Assembly (NCBI GenBank): GCA_022823775.1
Contig: JAJEHI010000103.1
Location: 1 to 64,000, forward strand
From: Defluviicoccus sp.
GTDB lineage: Bacteria; Pseudomonadota; Alphaproteobacteria; MPNO01
DNA length: 64,000 bases
Reading direction: 5' to 3'
This document shows positions 36,722 through 46,492 of the stretch, piece after piece; positions within the stretch are counted from its first letter, which is position 1; each line of letters starts with the position of its first letter. A program made the translations under genes and the position numbers. The notes under the pieces are model-generated. The model was not told the origin of the DNA and made no database searches. It saw only the letters and a list, made by a program, of their open reading frames with translations.

Positions 36722-37504
36722 CTAATTCGAATGCGAGGGGCGCCAGCGGAAGGCGCGGTGTTCCAGCCGCGCGAACACGCCATGCTCGAGGATCAGCATC
36801 AGGATCACGAACAGGATCACCCAGGCCAGCACCTGTTCCATGCTGAACTGCTCGAACCAGAAGAAGAACATGTAGCCGATGCCGAACTTGATGCCGAAGG
36901 TTTCGGCGAGCGCCACGATCTTCCACGTCATCCCGAAGGAGAAACGGAACGCCGAGAAGATGTAGGGCATGAGCTGCGGCAGGTAGACCTTGCGGATCAG
37001 CGCCCTCCGGTCGGCCTTGAAGGACTTCGCCATGTCGATCAGCGACTTGTCCATCGCCTTGGCGCCCTCGAAGATGTTGACCGCGACGAACGGCGTCACC
37101 ACGCCGATCACCGCGACCAGGCTGCCGACCTCGTTGAAGCCGAACCAGAGAACGGCGAGGAACACCATCAGGATCGTCGGCATGGTGAGCGCGAGCGGGA
37201 TCAGCGCGAGCATGGAATGCTCGAAGACCTTGCGCAGCCCCATGGTCAGCCCGATGCCGATGCCGAGCAGCATCGCCGCGGCGAATGTGACGAATATCCG
37301 CGCCAGCGAAATGCCGATGTGGAAAAAGGCGGTCTGACCCTCCGGGCCGAGCGTCGCCAGGTTGGTGAGGATCGTGGCGCCGATCAGCACCGGACCGGGC
37401 AGCACCGTCTCGTCGCCCATCAGGACCGCGGTGATCCACCAGATGACGACCAGGACGACGATCGAACCCGCCCGGAGCCCGACCGCTTTCCATTTCGCGC
37501 TCAT
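36722..37504 (-). CDS. ABC transporter permease (SsuC/TauC-type)
   Basis: [68 protein letters not shown]. Confidence 0.92.
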   Translation of the reverse strand: MSAKWKAVGLRAGSIVVLVVIWWITAVLMGDETVLPGPVLIGATILTNLATLGPEGQTAFFHIGISLARIFVTFAAAMLLGIGIGLTMGLRKVFEHSMLALIPLALTMPTILMVFLAVLWFGFNEVGSLVAVIGVVTPFVAVNIFEGAKAMDKSLIDMAKSFKADRRALIRKVYLPQLMPYIFSAFRFSFGMTWKIVALAETFGIKFGIGYMFFFWFEQFSMEQVLAWVILFVILMLILEHGVFARLEHRAFRWRPSHSN

Positions 37505-37505
37505 C

Positions 37506-38345
37506 CTAGCCCTCCGCGATCGCGTTCTGGTCGAGAACGCTGAAGAACTCCCGCACGAGCTCCTTCTCCATGTCGAAGATCTGCGGATCCTCGGGCTTGC
37601 GGGGGCGCGGCACGTCGACGTCCACCCGCTTGAAGATACGCGCGGGCTTGGTGCTCATCATGTAGATGTGATCCGACAGGAACACCGCCTCGCCGAGGTC
37701 GTGGGTGACGAACAGGATCGTCGTCTTGGCGCGCGCCAGGATGTCCATCAGGTCGAAGCGCATCTTGCGCGCGGTGATCTCGTCGAGATGGCTGAACGGC
37801 TCGTCCATCAGCAGGATGTCGGGCTCGATCGCGAGCGCGCGGGCGATCGCGACCCGCTGCTGCATCCCGCCGGACAGGTTGAGCGGATAGTTCTTCTCCT
37901 GCCCGCCGAGGCCGACCATTTCCAGGTACTTGGAAACCCGCTCGCCCCAGACGTTGCGCGGGATCTGCTGCGCTTCCAGGGCGAACTGGAGATTGCCCTC
38001 GACGGTGAGCCAGTTGAGCAGCCGAGCGCTCTGGAAGACGTAGCCGATGCGCGGCTCGCCGCCTTCGCCCGCCCGGGGATGGACCGTCACCGACCCGCCG
38101 TCGCTGGGATCGTGGGTCTCGATGCCCGAGATGATGTTGAGCAGCGTGGATTTCCCGCAGCCCGAGGGGCCCACGATGGCGGCGAAGCTGCCTTCGTGCA
38201 CCTTGAGGCTGATCGCGTCGAGCACCACGAACTTCTCTTCGCCGCCGGGGACGTTGAAGCGCTTGGTGAGGTTGTCGACGGAGACGACCGTCGCCCGGTC
38301 GGGTCCGGCCTCCTCCAGGGTTACGGTTGCTTGGTCAGGTTGCAA
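37506..38345 (-). CDS. ABC transporter ATP-binding protein (SsuB/TauB-type)
   Basis: [70 protein letters not shown]. Confidence 0.96.
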   Translation of the reverse strand: MQPDQATVTLEEAGPDRATVVSVDNLTKRFNVPGGEEKFVVLDAISLKVHEGSFAAIVGPSGCGKSTLLNIISGIETHDPSDGGSVTVHPRAGEGGEPRIGYVFQSARLLNWLTVEGNLQFALEAQQIPRNVWGERVSKYLEMVGLGGQEKNYPLNLSGGMQQRVAIARALAIEPDILLMDEPFSHLDEITARKMRFDLMDILARAKTTILFVTHDLGEAVFLSDHIYMMSTKPARIFKRVDVDVPRPRKPEDPQIFDMEKELVREFFSVLDQNAIAEG

Positions 38346-39108
38346 ATTTGTGCCTCCAGACGAATGTGCGCTTTTCCCACAGGCGGAAAATCAGCAGATC
38401 GATGAGGGTCATGATGACCATGAAGCTGATTCCCCAGGCGAGCATCATGTCCACCCGCGTGTCCTCGAACCAGAACACCAGCCGCTGGCCCACGCCGCTG
38501 GCCACCCCGAAAGCCTCGCCGACGAGGACGATCTTCCACGACAGCGAGAGCGCGATGCGGAGCGCCGAGAACAGATAGGGCATGAGCTGCGGGATGATCA
38601 CCTTGCGGATCACCAGCGCGCGGTTCGCCCTGTAGACATGGGCCATGTCGATCAGGGCCTTCTCGACCGCCTTGGTGCCTTCCCAGACGTTCATCGAAAC
38701 GAAGGGGAAGACAATCAGCAGAACGGTCAGCAGCGGTGCGATCTCCGACAGTCCGAACCAGAGAACCGCGAGGAACGCCCAGCAGATCGCCGGGAAGGTC
38801 AGCAGAACCATGATCCAGCTGTCGAGGAACGCCTCGAGATCCCGCCGCAAGCCCATCATGAGGCCGATCGCGGTCCCGATCAGCATCGAGAGCACTAGGC
38901 CCTGGAAGATCCGCGAGACCGTCTGCCAGACCACCAGATAGGTCTCGGACTGGCCGTAAACCTCGATCACCCGGTCGAGCAGGATCAGCGGGCCGGGCAG
39001 GAACACCGGCAGGAAGAGGAGGGAGACCAGCTGCCACAGGACGATGGCGACGATCACCGTAATCAGGCCCGGCAAGAAGCCGGGCTTGAAAAGGACCAGG
39101 TCCTTCAT
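38335..39108 (-). CDS. ABC transporter permease (SsuC/TauC-type)
   Basis: [58 protein letters not shown]. Confidence 0.92.
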   Translation of the reverse strand: MKDLVLFKPGFLPGLITVIVAIVLWQLVSLLFLPVFLPGPLILLDRVIEVYGQSETYLVVWQTVSRIFQGLVLSMLIGTAIGLMMGLRRDLEAFLDSWIMVLLTFPAICWAFLAVLWFGLSEIAPLLTVLLIVFPFVSMNVWEGTKAVEKALIDMAHVYRANRALVIRKVIIPQLMPYLFSALRIALSLSWKIVLVGEAFGVASGVGQRLVFWFEDTRVDMMLAWGISFMVIMTLIDLLIFRLWEKRTFVWRHKFAT

Positions 39109-39217
39109 TGAGAGCGCCCCGTTACTCCGCGAACCGCCCAATATCGCACAGCGCGCCGGGCGGGTGTATCCCCCCTGCATACCATACCGTCGCGGCCTTG
39201 CGCGACCGCGCCCCGAA

Positions 39218-39235
39218 TGTAGTCACATTGTAGTC
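39218..39235. promoter_or_regulatory. Putative direct-repeat operator TGTAGTC-N4-TGTAGTC
   Basis: TGTAGTC at 39218-39224 and 39229-39235 (11 bp period) upstream of the phd-like antitoxin. Confidence 0.45.
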
Positions 39236-39291
39236 TTGAAATACGGGTCGGACCGTCCCATAGTCCGGAACTCCGAACCGGGAGCGAGCCC

Positions 39292-39573
39292 ATGGAACTG
39301 TCCCTGCGCGAAGCCAAGGCGCGGCTTTCCGAACTCGTCGTGGCCGCCCGCAACGGCGAGCGCGTGATCATCACCAAGCACGGCCGCCCCGCCGCCGAAC
39401 TGGTGCGCTGCGACCGGCGCGGCGGCATCGACTTCGACAAGCTCGAGGCGACGCGCAAGCGGCTCGGGATCGAGGACGCGCCGGCGGAGGAAGTAGAGGC
39501 GATGATCGCGGCGCTCCACGATCCGGCTCTAAGCCGCCGGGTGCTCGGGCTGGAAGACGAGGACGATTGCTGA
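39292..39573 (+). CDS. Phd/VapB-type antitoxin
   Basis: MELSLREAKARLSELVVAARNGERVIITKHGRPAAELVRCDRRGGIDFDKLEATRKRLG. Confidence 0.93.
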   Translation: MELSLREAKARLSELVVAARNGERVIITKHGRPAAELVRCDRRGGIDFDKLEATRKRLGIEDAPAEEVEAMIAALHDPALSRRVLGLEDEDDC

Positions 39574-39576
39574 ACC

Positions 39577-39984
39577 GTGCACGTTCTCCTCGATACGACC
39601 TATTTCTATCGCCTGATGGAAGCGTTCGGAACGTTGCCCGAGGCGGATCGCCGGTTTCTCGCTGCGCACGACGCCCAGCTCTATGTGAGCGCGGTTTCGA
39701 TCTGGGAGATGCGGCTGAAGTACAACGCCCGCCATCCCTCGGACGCGCGCAAGAGCCCGTTCGACCCCAACGATGTCCTCGCCGCGCTCGAAGGCCAGGA
39801 CGTGACCTTCCTGCCGATGACGATGGCGCATGCGGCGAATGCGCTTGAGCCGCCGTTCGCCCACAAGGACCCGTTCGACGAGCTGCTCCTCGTTCAGGCG
39901 CAGGAAGAGGGTCTCAGGCTGCTCACCGCCGACCGGCGCCTCGCGCGGCATCCGCTCGCGATGACGGTGCAGGGGGACGGGTAG
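39577..39984 (+). CDS. PIN-domain toxin (VapC-like)
   Basis: GTG start; VLLDTTYFYRLMEA, YVSAVSIWEMRLKY, FAHKDPFDELLLVQAQEEGLRLLTADRRL. Confidence 0.92.
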   Translation: MHVLLDTTYFYRLMEAFGTLPEADRRFLAAHDAQLYVSAVSIWEMRLKYNARHPSDARKSPFDPNDVLAALEGQDVTFLPMTMAHAANALEPPFAHKDPFDELLLVQAQEEGLRLLTADRRLARHPLAMTVQGDG

Positions 39985-40032
39985 GGGAATGGTACGACCA
40001 TGACGGTGTCCGTGGCGCGGAAACGAAACAGA

Positions 40033-41145
40033 TCAAGCCGCTTTGCGCATAGGGCTCCGCTGCCCCGCTTGTTCCATCAACGGCATCACCCGGTCGATCC
40101 ATTGCGCGAGCTCGGTCTTGTAGTCCACCCATGACATCAGCACGCCGTCGATGCCGATCTCGATCAGCTTGTCGATCTCGGCGACGATGGTCTCGGGCGT
40201 GCCGACCAGCGGGTAGCCGCCGTGGCCGGCGATGAAGTGGAAGCGGAACTCGTCGAGTACCTTGGGGTCCAGCGTCTCCGACTGCATCCCGAAGATATCG
40301 AGAAGGTTGTTGACCGCCTCGTAGTCCCCCTTCCTGCGGACATAGTAGTCGAGATAGTCCTCGGCCTCCGCGTCGGTGTCGCGGCAGACCACATAGACGT
40401 GGATCCAGCTCTGGATTTCGCGCCCCGCTTCGCGCGCCATCGCTTTCAGCCTTTCGATCTGCGCCTTGCCGGCTTCCGGCTCGTGCTCCTTGAGGATGAC
40501 GAAGTTCATGTCGGCCTGGGTCGCGGCGAAGTACTGGCCGGCCGGAGAGCCGCCCGCGTTCATGACCGGGAGGACCGGCTGCACCGGCTTGGGTTCGCTC
40601 CAGACGTTCTTCGCCTGGAACCAGCGGCCCTCGAAATCGAACTCGCCCTCCTGGGTCCAGATGCGCCGGGCGAAGTCCAGCCACTCGGCCGCGTACTCGT
40701 AGCGCACGTCGTGCTCGCGCCATTCGGCGCCGAACATCTCGAACTCGTTCTTGAACCAGCCGCAGACCACGTTGAGGCCGAACCGTCCGCCCGAGATGTG
40801 GTCGATGGTGGCGCATTGCTTGGCGGCCGCGACCGGGTGGACGAGGGGGACGTGCGAGGTGGAGAAAACGCAGGAATAATCGGTGATCGCGGCAACCGCC
40901 GAGGCCCAGGTATAGGTCTCGAAGGTCCGGTTGTTGAAGTTCGTCGGCCCTCCGTAGCCCTTCCAGCGCGCGACAGGCAGCAGCACCTCGAGCCCCGCCC
41001 GGTCCGCCATCACGGCGACCTCGCGCGTGTCCGGCCAGGTCATTTCCCAGGTATTCTCGGCCGTGGTGATGGTCGAGCCGTGGCTGCAGTTCATCGCGAT
41101 GATGCCGAGCTTCATCCGGTTGTCGTTGAACAGCGGATTGGTCAT
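40033..41145 (-). CDS. LLM-class flavin-dependent oxidoreductase (RutA/SfnG-like)
   Basis: WEMTWPDTREVAVMADRAGLEVLLPVARWKGYGGPTNFNNRTFETYTWASAVAAITDYSCVFSTSHVPLVHPVAAAKQCATIDHISGGRFGLNVVCGW. Confidence 0.92.
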   Translation of the reverse strand: MTNPLFNDNRMKLGIIAMNCSHGSTITTAENTWEMTWPDTREVAVMADRAGLEVLLPVARWKGYGGPTNFNNRTFETYTWASAVAAITDYSCVFSTSHVPLVHPVAAAKQCATIDHISGGRFGLNVVCGWFKNEFEMFGAEWREHDVRYEYAAEWLDFARRIWTQEGEFDFEGRWFQAKNVWSEPKPVQPVLPVMNAGGSPAGQYFAATQADMNFVILKEHEPEAGKAQIERLKAMAREAGREIQSWIHVYVVCRDTDAEAEDYLDYYVRRKGDYEAVNNLLDIFGMQSETLDPKVLDEFRFHFIAGHGGYPLVGTPETIVAEIDKLIEIGIDGVLMSWVDYKTELAQWIDRVMPLMEQAGQRSPMRKAA

Positions 41146-41216
41146 CTGGCGTTTCTCCCGCAGCGCGGCGGAGTGTGCCCAAATTCAGACGGAGATACCA
41201 GTCGGCTCCCTCCATC

Positions 41217-41332
41217 GTCATATCGACCGGAGCCGTGCGCAGCACGGCGGAACGGAGATATCTGCCACGCACGAAGCTGCGGCAGTTGCGCCGTCAGATT
41301 TCTCCACTTCGCTTCGCTTCGGTCGAAATGAC
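41217..41332. repeat. Intergenic palindromic repeat, family B, second copy
   Basis: GTCATATCGACCGGAGCCGTGCGCAGCACGGCGGAACGGAGATATCT...AGATTTCTCC...GGTCGAAATGAC. Confidence 0.85.
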
Positions 41333-41405
41333 GGGTTGGGGCTGCAGTTTCCCGAACGGCGCCGCGCGCCTAAGATCGCGGCGGGTAGCGGGGCAGGGGA
41401 GCGCG

Positions 41406-41981
41406 ATGCATATCCGGAAGCTGTTCACCGCCGTCGACGAGACGATGAGCGAGATGGGCCGCGAGGCGAACGAGCCGCTGAAGAAGGTGGCCGTGGTCGC
41501 GGTGGTCAAGAACCCGCTCGCCGGGCAGGGCTATGTCGAGGACCTCAGCGGGCTGATCGACGCCTCGACCGCGATCGGGGAGAAGATCTCGGCGATGGCG
41601 GTCGATGCGCTGGGACCGTACACGCCCGACTCCTACGGCAAGGCTGCCCTGATCGGCAGCAACGGCGAGCAGGAGCACGGGGTCGCGATGCTGACTACGG
41701 TCTACGGCAATGCCATGCGGGACGCGGTGGGCGGCGGCAAGGCGTGGATTTCGTCCTTCACCAAGCGCGCCTATCCCGGCGAATCGATCGACATCCCGCT
41801 CGCACACAAGGATGCGCTCTACGTCCGCTCGCATTACGACGGGATGAGCGTGATGGTGCCCGACGCGCCGCTGCCGGACGAGATCGCGATAATCTGCTGC
41901 ATCGCCAATCGCGGCCGGCTCAACCACCGGGTCGGCGGGCTCAGCAAGCAGGACGCCAAGTGCGAGGACGGGCTGGTCTGA
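41406..41981 (+). CDS. DUF1185 (amino acid synthesis) family protein
   Basis: VVAVVKNPLAGQGYVEDLSGLIDASTAIGEKISAMAVDALGP, SYGKAALIGSNGEQEHGVAMLTT. Confidence 0.85.
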   Translation: MHIRKLFTAVDETMSEMGREANEPLKKVAVVAVVKNPLAGQGYVEDLSGLIDASTAIGEKISAMAVDALGPYTPDSYGKAALIGSNGEQEHGVAMLTTVYGNAMRDAVGGGKAWISSFTKRAYPGESIDIPLAHKDALYVRSHYDGMSVMVPDAPLPDEIAIICCIANRGRLNHRVGGLSKQDAKCEDGLV

Positions 41982-42006
41982 CGCCGGCCGCACCGGGGAG
42001 GAATCC

Positions 42007-43206
42007 ATGAAGACCGCAATCGTCAATCTTGCGACCATCGTCACCGGCGACTGGCGGGAACCGCTCGCCGATGGCGATTCGATCCTGATGAAGGACGGGC
42101 TGATCGAGGCGGTGGGCACCGTCGAGACGTCGCGAATCGAGGATTGCGACGTCGTGCTCGACGCCGGCGGCATGACCGCCATGCCGGGGATGATCGATTC
42201 CCAGGTACACAACACCTTCGGCGACTACACCCCGCGCCAGAAGACTGTCGGGTTCCTCGAAAGCTACCTCCACGGCGGAACCACCACGTCCATCACCGCC
42301 TGCGAGGTGCACGTGCCCGGGCGGCCGAGCGATCCGGAGGGCGTGAAGGCGCTCGCCATCGCCGCCAAGAAGTGCTTCGACAACTACCGGCCGGGCGGGA
42401 TGCGGGTGCACGCCGGCGCGGTGATCCTCGAGCCCGGCCTTACGGCCGACGACTTCAACGAGATGGCCGACAAAGGGATCTGGCTCGCCAAGGCGGGGTT
42501 CGGCAAGTTCCAGTCGCCCTTCGAATACACCCCCTATGTGAAGATGGCGCAGGCAGCGGGGATGATCGTCAACTGCCACACCGGAGGCGCGTCGATTCCC
42601 GATTCGTCGGCGATCATCGGCAAGCACCTGATGGACATGCGCCCCGACGTCTCGTTCCACGTCAACGGCGGGCCGGTGGCGATGCCGGACGAGGATTTTG
42701 CACCGATCGTCAACGAGACCGAGATCGCGCTGCAGATCTGCCAGGCCGGCAATATCCGGACGGCGCTCCTCTGCCTCAACCTCGCCGTCGAGGCCGAACA
42801 GTACGACCGTTTCCTGATCGCCACCGATACGCCGACCGGCACGGGGGTGATGCCGCTCGGCATGATCAAGTCGGTCTGCGAGCTCTCCTGTCTCTCCGAG
42901 TATCCGGCCGAGATGATCATCGCGGCCGCCACCGGCAACGTCGCCAAGGTCTACCGGCTCGACACCGGCTTCCTGAAACCGGGGCTGGAGGCCGACGTTC
43001 TGGTGCTCGACAATCCGCTCGGCTGCTCCAAGGACGACGCGCTGGGCTCGATCAAGAACGGCGACTTCCCGGCGATCGCGGCCTGCTTCACGTCCGGCAT
43101 TCCACGCTTCATCGGCAAGAGCCGCAACACCCCGCCGCCGACGCGGAAAACCAGCATCGCGAAGAACAACCAGCCGAACCTGTTCTCGCCGGCAGCCCAC
43201 GTCTAG
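42007..43206 (+). CDS. Amidohydrolase family protein
   Basis: AMPGMIDSQVHNTFGDY, GGTTTSITACEVHVPGRP, IVNCHTGGASIPDS, DTPTGTGVMPLGMIKSVCELS. Confidence 0.9.
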   Translation: MKTAIVNLATIVTGDWREPLADGDSILMKDGLIEAVGTVETSRIEDCDVVLDAGGMTAMPGMIDSQVHNTFGDYTPRQKTVGFLESYLHGGTTTSITACEVHVPGRPSDPEGVKALAIAAKKCFDNYRPGGMRVHAGAVILEPGLTADDFNEMADKGIWLAKAGFGKFQSPFEYTPYVKMAQAAGMIVNCHTGGASIPDSSAIIGKHLMDMRPDVSFHVNGGPVAMPDEDFAPIVNETEIALQICQAGNIRTALLCLNLAVEAEQYDRFLIATDTPTGTGVMPLGMIKSVCELSCLSEYPAEMIIAAATGNVAKVYRLDTGFLKPGLEADVLVLDNPLGCSKDDALGSIKNGDFPAIAACFTSGIPRFIGKSRNTPPPTRKTSIAKNNQPNLFSPAAHV

Positions 43207-43211
43207 GTGCG

Positions 43212-44483
43212 ATGTCGGACGCGGCGGCGATCTCGCTCTGGGACATCACCGCCGACGAGTCGGACATCGACTCGCCGATGGAGAGCGATGTCGAAACCGA
43301 CGTGGCGATCGTGGGCGGCGGCTTCACCGGTCTGTCGACCGCGCTGCACGCGGCGGAGCGCGGGCTCGATTGCCAGGTGCTGGAGGCCCGGCGGATCGGG
43401 CACGGCGGGTCCGGACGCAATGTCGGTCTCCTGAATCCGGGCGTCTGGCTGCCGCCTTGGGACGTGCGCGCCTGCCTCGGCGAAGAGAAGGGAGCGGTGC
43501 TGACGAAGGTGCTGGGCGAGGGGCCCGGCTATGTGATGTCGCTCATCGAGCGACATCAGATCCGCTGCGAACTGACGCGCAGCGGCACCATCCATGCCGC
43601 CCATTCGCCGCGCGGTTTCCGTGATCTGGCGCGGCGCGCCGAGGAAGGTCGGAAGCTCGGCGCGCCCGTCGAGCTCCTGTCGAGCGCGGAGGCATCGGAG
43701 AAGATCGGCAGCGATGCCTATCACGGCGGTCTGCTCGACCGCCGCGCGGGTACGATCAATCCGATGGGTTACGTCCGCGGACTTGCGCGCGCGGCTCTCA
43801 GCGCCGGAGCGCGCATATCGACCGGCGTTACCGCGCAGGCTCTTCGCCGCGACGGAGACGGGTGGATCGTCGAGACCGACCGGGGCCGGGTTTCCGCGCG
43901 GGCCGTGGTGCTCGGAACCAACGCCTATAGCGACGATCTCTGGCCCGGGCTCAGGCAGACCTTCACGATCATCCACTATTTTCAGGTGGCGACCGTTCCG
44001 CTTGGCGAGCGCGTGCACTCCGTCCTGCCGGAAAGGCAGGGCCTGTGGGACACCGCGCCGATCATGTTTTCGGTGCGCCGCGACGCGTTCGACCGGCTGA
44101 TCGTGGGTTCCATGGGCCGCGTGTTCGGCGGCGAGAAAGGCTTGTCGCGGCGCTGGGCCGAGCGCCGTCTCCGGAGCGTCTTTCCTTCCCTCGGACCTGT
44201 CGAGTTCGAGAAGGCCTGGTACGGACAGATCGCCCTGACCCCCGACCATCTGCCCCGCATCCACCGTCTGGCGGACGGGCTCTATACGCCCATCGGCTAC
44301 AACGGCCGGGGGATCGCGCCGGGCACCGTGTTCGGCAGGGCGATGGCCCAGTTGCTGGCCGGCGGAAAGGAAGAGGATCTGCCGCTGCCCGTCACAGAGC
44401 CGGCGAAGGACGGGCTGGCCCCGGTCAAGTCGCGATTCTACGGGCTCGCGTTCGCGGCCAGCCAGGCGGCGAAGGCGGTCTGA
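43212..44483 (+). CDS. FAD-dependent oxidoreductase (DAO/PuuB-like)
   Basis: VDVAIVGGGFTGLSTALHAAERGLDCQVLEARRIGHGGSGRNVGLLNPG, YTPIGYNGRGIAPGTVFG. Confidence 0.93.
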   Translation: MSDAAAISLWDITADESDIDSPMESDVETDVAIVGGGFTGLSTALHAAERGLDCQVLEARRIGHGGSGRNVGLLNPGVWLPPWDVRACLGEEKGAVLTKVLGEGPGYVMSLIERHQIRCELTRSGTIHAAHSPRGFRDLARRAEEGRKLGAPVELLSSAEASEKIGSDAYHGGLLDRRAGTINPMGYVRGLARAALSAGARISTGVTAQALRRDGDGWIVETDRGRVSARAVVLGTNAYSDDLWPGLRQTFTIIHYFQVATVPLGERVHSVLPERQGLWDTAPIMFSVRRDAFDRLIVGSMGRVFGGEKGLSRRWAERRLRSVFPSLGPVEFEKAWYGQIALTPDHLPRIHRLADGLYTPIGYNGRGIAPGTVFGRAMAQLLAGGKEEDLPLPVTEPAKDGLAPVKSRFYGLAFAASQAAKAV

Positions 44484-44510
44484 GAACAACGGTCAGGGAA
44501 GGAATACCGG

Positions 44511-45263
44511 ATGACGGAACGGCCCACCGCCTTGATTACCGGCGGCGCGCGGGGGATCGGCTACGCCTGCGCCGAAGCGATCGCGGAGAACGGCGCGCGG
44601 ATCGTCCTGGCGGACATCGACGAGGCCGGCGTCATGGAGGCCGCCAGGCGGCTCGGCGGCGATACCGGGGCGATGGTTTGCGACATGGGCGATGCGGTGC
44701 AGGTCGCCTCGATGTTCGACCGGATCGACGCCGAAATCGGTCCGCTCTCCATCCTGGTGAACTGCGCGGGCATCGCCATTCCGTGCGACTTCCTCGAGAC
44801 CTCGCTGGAGCAGTTCACCTCGGTGATCGACGTCAACCTCGTCGGCACCTTCCTCGCCACCCAGCGCGCCGCGAAATCGATGGTCGAAGCGGGCATCGAG
44901 GGTTCGATCGTCAACATGTCGTCCGTCAATGCCCAGGTCGCGATCCCCAGCATCGCCGCCTATTGCGCATCCAAGGGCGGCGTCATGCAGCTGACCAAGG
45001 CAAGCGCGCTGGCGCTCGCCCCGCACGGCATCCGGGTCAATGCCGTCGGCCCCGGCTCGATCGACACGGCGATGATGGCGGCGGTCAACGAGGACCCGGA
45101 GGCGATGCGGGTGGCGATGTCGCGCACGCCGCTCAAGCGGATGGGAACCCCGCGCGAGATCGCCGACATCGTCGCTTTCCTCGCGAGCGACAAGGCGAGC
45201 TACATCACCGGGGAGACCGTCTATGCCGACGGCGGCCGGCTCGGGCTCAACTACACCTGCTAG
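44511..45263 (+). CDS. SDR-family oxidoreductase
   Basis: ALITGGARGIGYACAEAI, LVNCAGIAIP, NMSSVNAQVAIPSIAAYCASKGGV (YxxxK). Confidence 0.95.
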   Translation: MTERPTALITGGARGIGYACAEAIAENGARIVLADIDEAGVMEAARRLGGDTGAMVCDMGDAVQVASMFDRIDAEIGPLSILVNCAGIAIPCDFLETSLEQFTSVIDVNLVGTFLATQRAAKSMVEAGIEGSIVNMSSVNAQVAIPSIAAYCASKGGVMQLTKASALALAPHGIRVNAVGPGSIDTAMMAAVNEDPEAMRVAMSRTPLKRMGTPREIADIVAFLASDKASYITGETVYADGGRLGLNYTC

Positions 45264-45279
45264 GAAGCCGGATCGCGGG

Positions 45280-46458
45280 ATGATCCATACCGGCGATCCG
45301 GAGACGATTCTCGAAGCGGCGCGGGCGATGATTCCCCAACTGCGGGAACGTTCCGGAGAGACGGAGGCCAACCGCAAGCTGCTGCCTGAGACCCATGAGG
45401 CCTTTCTGAAGGCCGGGTTCTACCGGGTGATGCAGCCGCGCCGCTTCGGCGGACTCGAGCTGCCGTTCGGGATCCAGACCGAGATGTCGATGGAGCTCGC
45501 GCGCGTCTGTCCGTCGAGCGCCTGGGTGGCCGGCCTGCTCGCCTGTCATGGATGGCTGCTCGGCATGATGCCGGGCGAAGCGCAGGAAGAGGTCTGGGGC
45601 GACGACCCGGAGACCTGCGTCGCGACGTCCTTCGCCGGGTCCGATATCTCGGCCGAGCGCGCGAAGGGCGGGTACCGGTTATCGGGGCGATGGCCGTTTT
45701 CCAGCGGCGTCGACTACTGCCGGTGGGCAATCCTGGTGGCGAGCCTCCCGGGCGAAGGCGCCGCCGGCGGCGAGCTGCATTACCTGGTCGTGCCGCTGGC
45801 CGATTGCCGGATCGTCGATACCTGGAACGCCACCGGCCTCGCGGGGACGGGCAGCAACGACATCGAGGCCGACGGTATCTTCGTACCCGATCGTCGGATC
45901 GCGCCGTTCTCCGCGCTGTGCGCCGGCGAGGGGCCGGGCCGCGCGGTCAATCCGGGCTATCTCTACCGGCTGCCGCAGATGGCGGTATTCAGCTTCAACC
46001 TGGTCGGCGTGGCGATCGGCGCCGCGCGGGGCGCGGTCGAGCATCTGACGTCGTCCATCCGTCCGACCAGCCGCGCAACCGGCGCCCCGCTCGCGAACCA
46101 GCAGAGCATTCAGCTGCGGATCGCCGAGTCGATGGCCGAGATCGACGCGGCCCGTGCGCTGGTCGACCGCAACCGGCGCGAGATCGTCGCCTGGGGCGAA
46201 GCCGGCTCGTTCCCGGCCGTCGAGGAGCGGGTGCGCTACCGCAGGGACAATGCCTTCGCGGCGAGAGCCTGCTGCCGGGCGATCGAACGCCTGCTCCCCA
46301 TCCTGGGCGGGCGCGGGCTTGCCGCCGGGGACCCGGTTAACCGCGCCTGGCGAGACGCCAACGCGGTCGCGCGCCACATCGCGCTCACCTGGGATATCGC
46401 GGGCGCGATCCAGGGCGCGGTGGCGCTGGGCCTGCCCTGCCCGGACCCGTTCGTTTGA
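45280..46458 (+). CDS. Acyl-CoA dehydrogenase-fold flavin monooxygenase (HsaA/HpaH-like)
   Basis: PETHEAFLKAGFYRVMQPRRFGGLELPFG, GRWPFSSGVDYCRWAILVA, GTGSNDIEADGIFVPDRR. Confidence 0.88.
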   Translation: MIHTGDPETILEAARAMIPQLRERSGETEANRKLLPETHEAFLKAGFYRVMQPRRFGGLELPFGIQTEMSMELARVCPSSAWVAGLLACHGWLLGMMPGEAQEEVWGDDPETCVATSFAGSDISAERAKGGYRLSGRWPFSSGVDYCRWAILVASLPGEGAAGGELHYLVVPLADCRIVDTWNATGLAGTGSNDIEADGIFVPDRRIAPFSALCAGEGPGRAVNPGYLYRLPQMAVFSFNLVGVAIGAARGAVEHLTSSIRPTSRATGAPLANQQSIQLRIAESMAEIDAARALVDRNRREIVAWGEAGSFPAVEERVRYRRDNAFAARACCRAIERLLPILGGRGLAAGDPVNRAWRDANAVARHIALTWDIAGAIQGAVALGLPCPDPFV

Positions 46459-46492
46459 GCGAGAAGGAGCGGGAGATGTCGGAGGAATCGAA

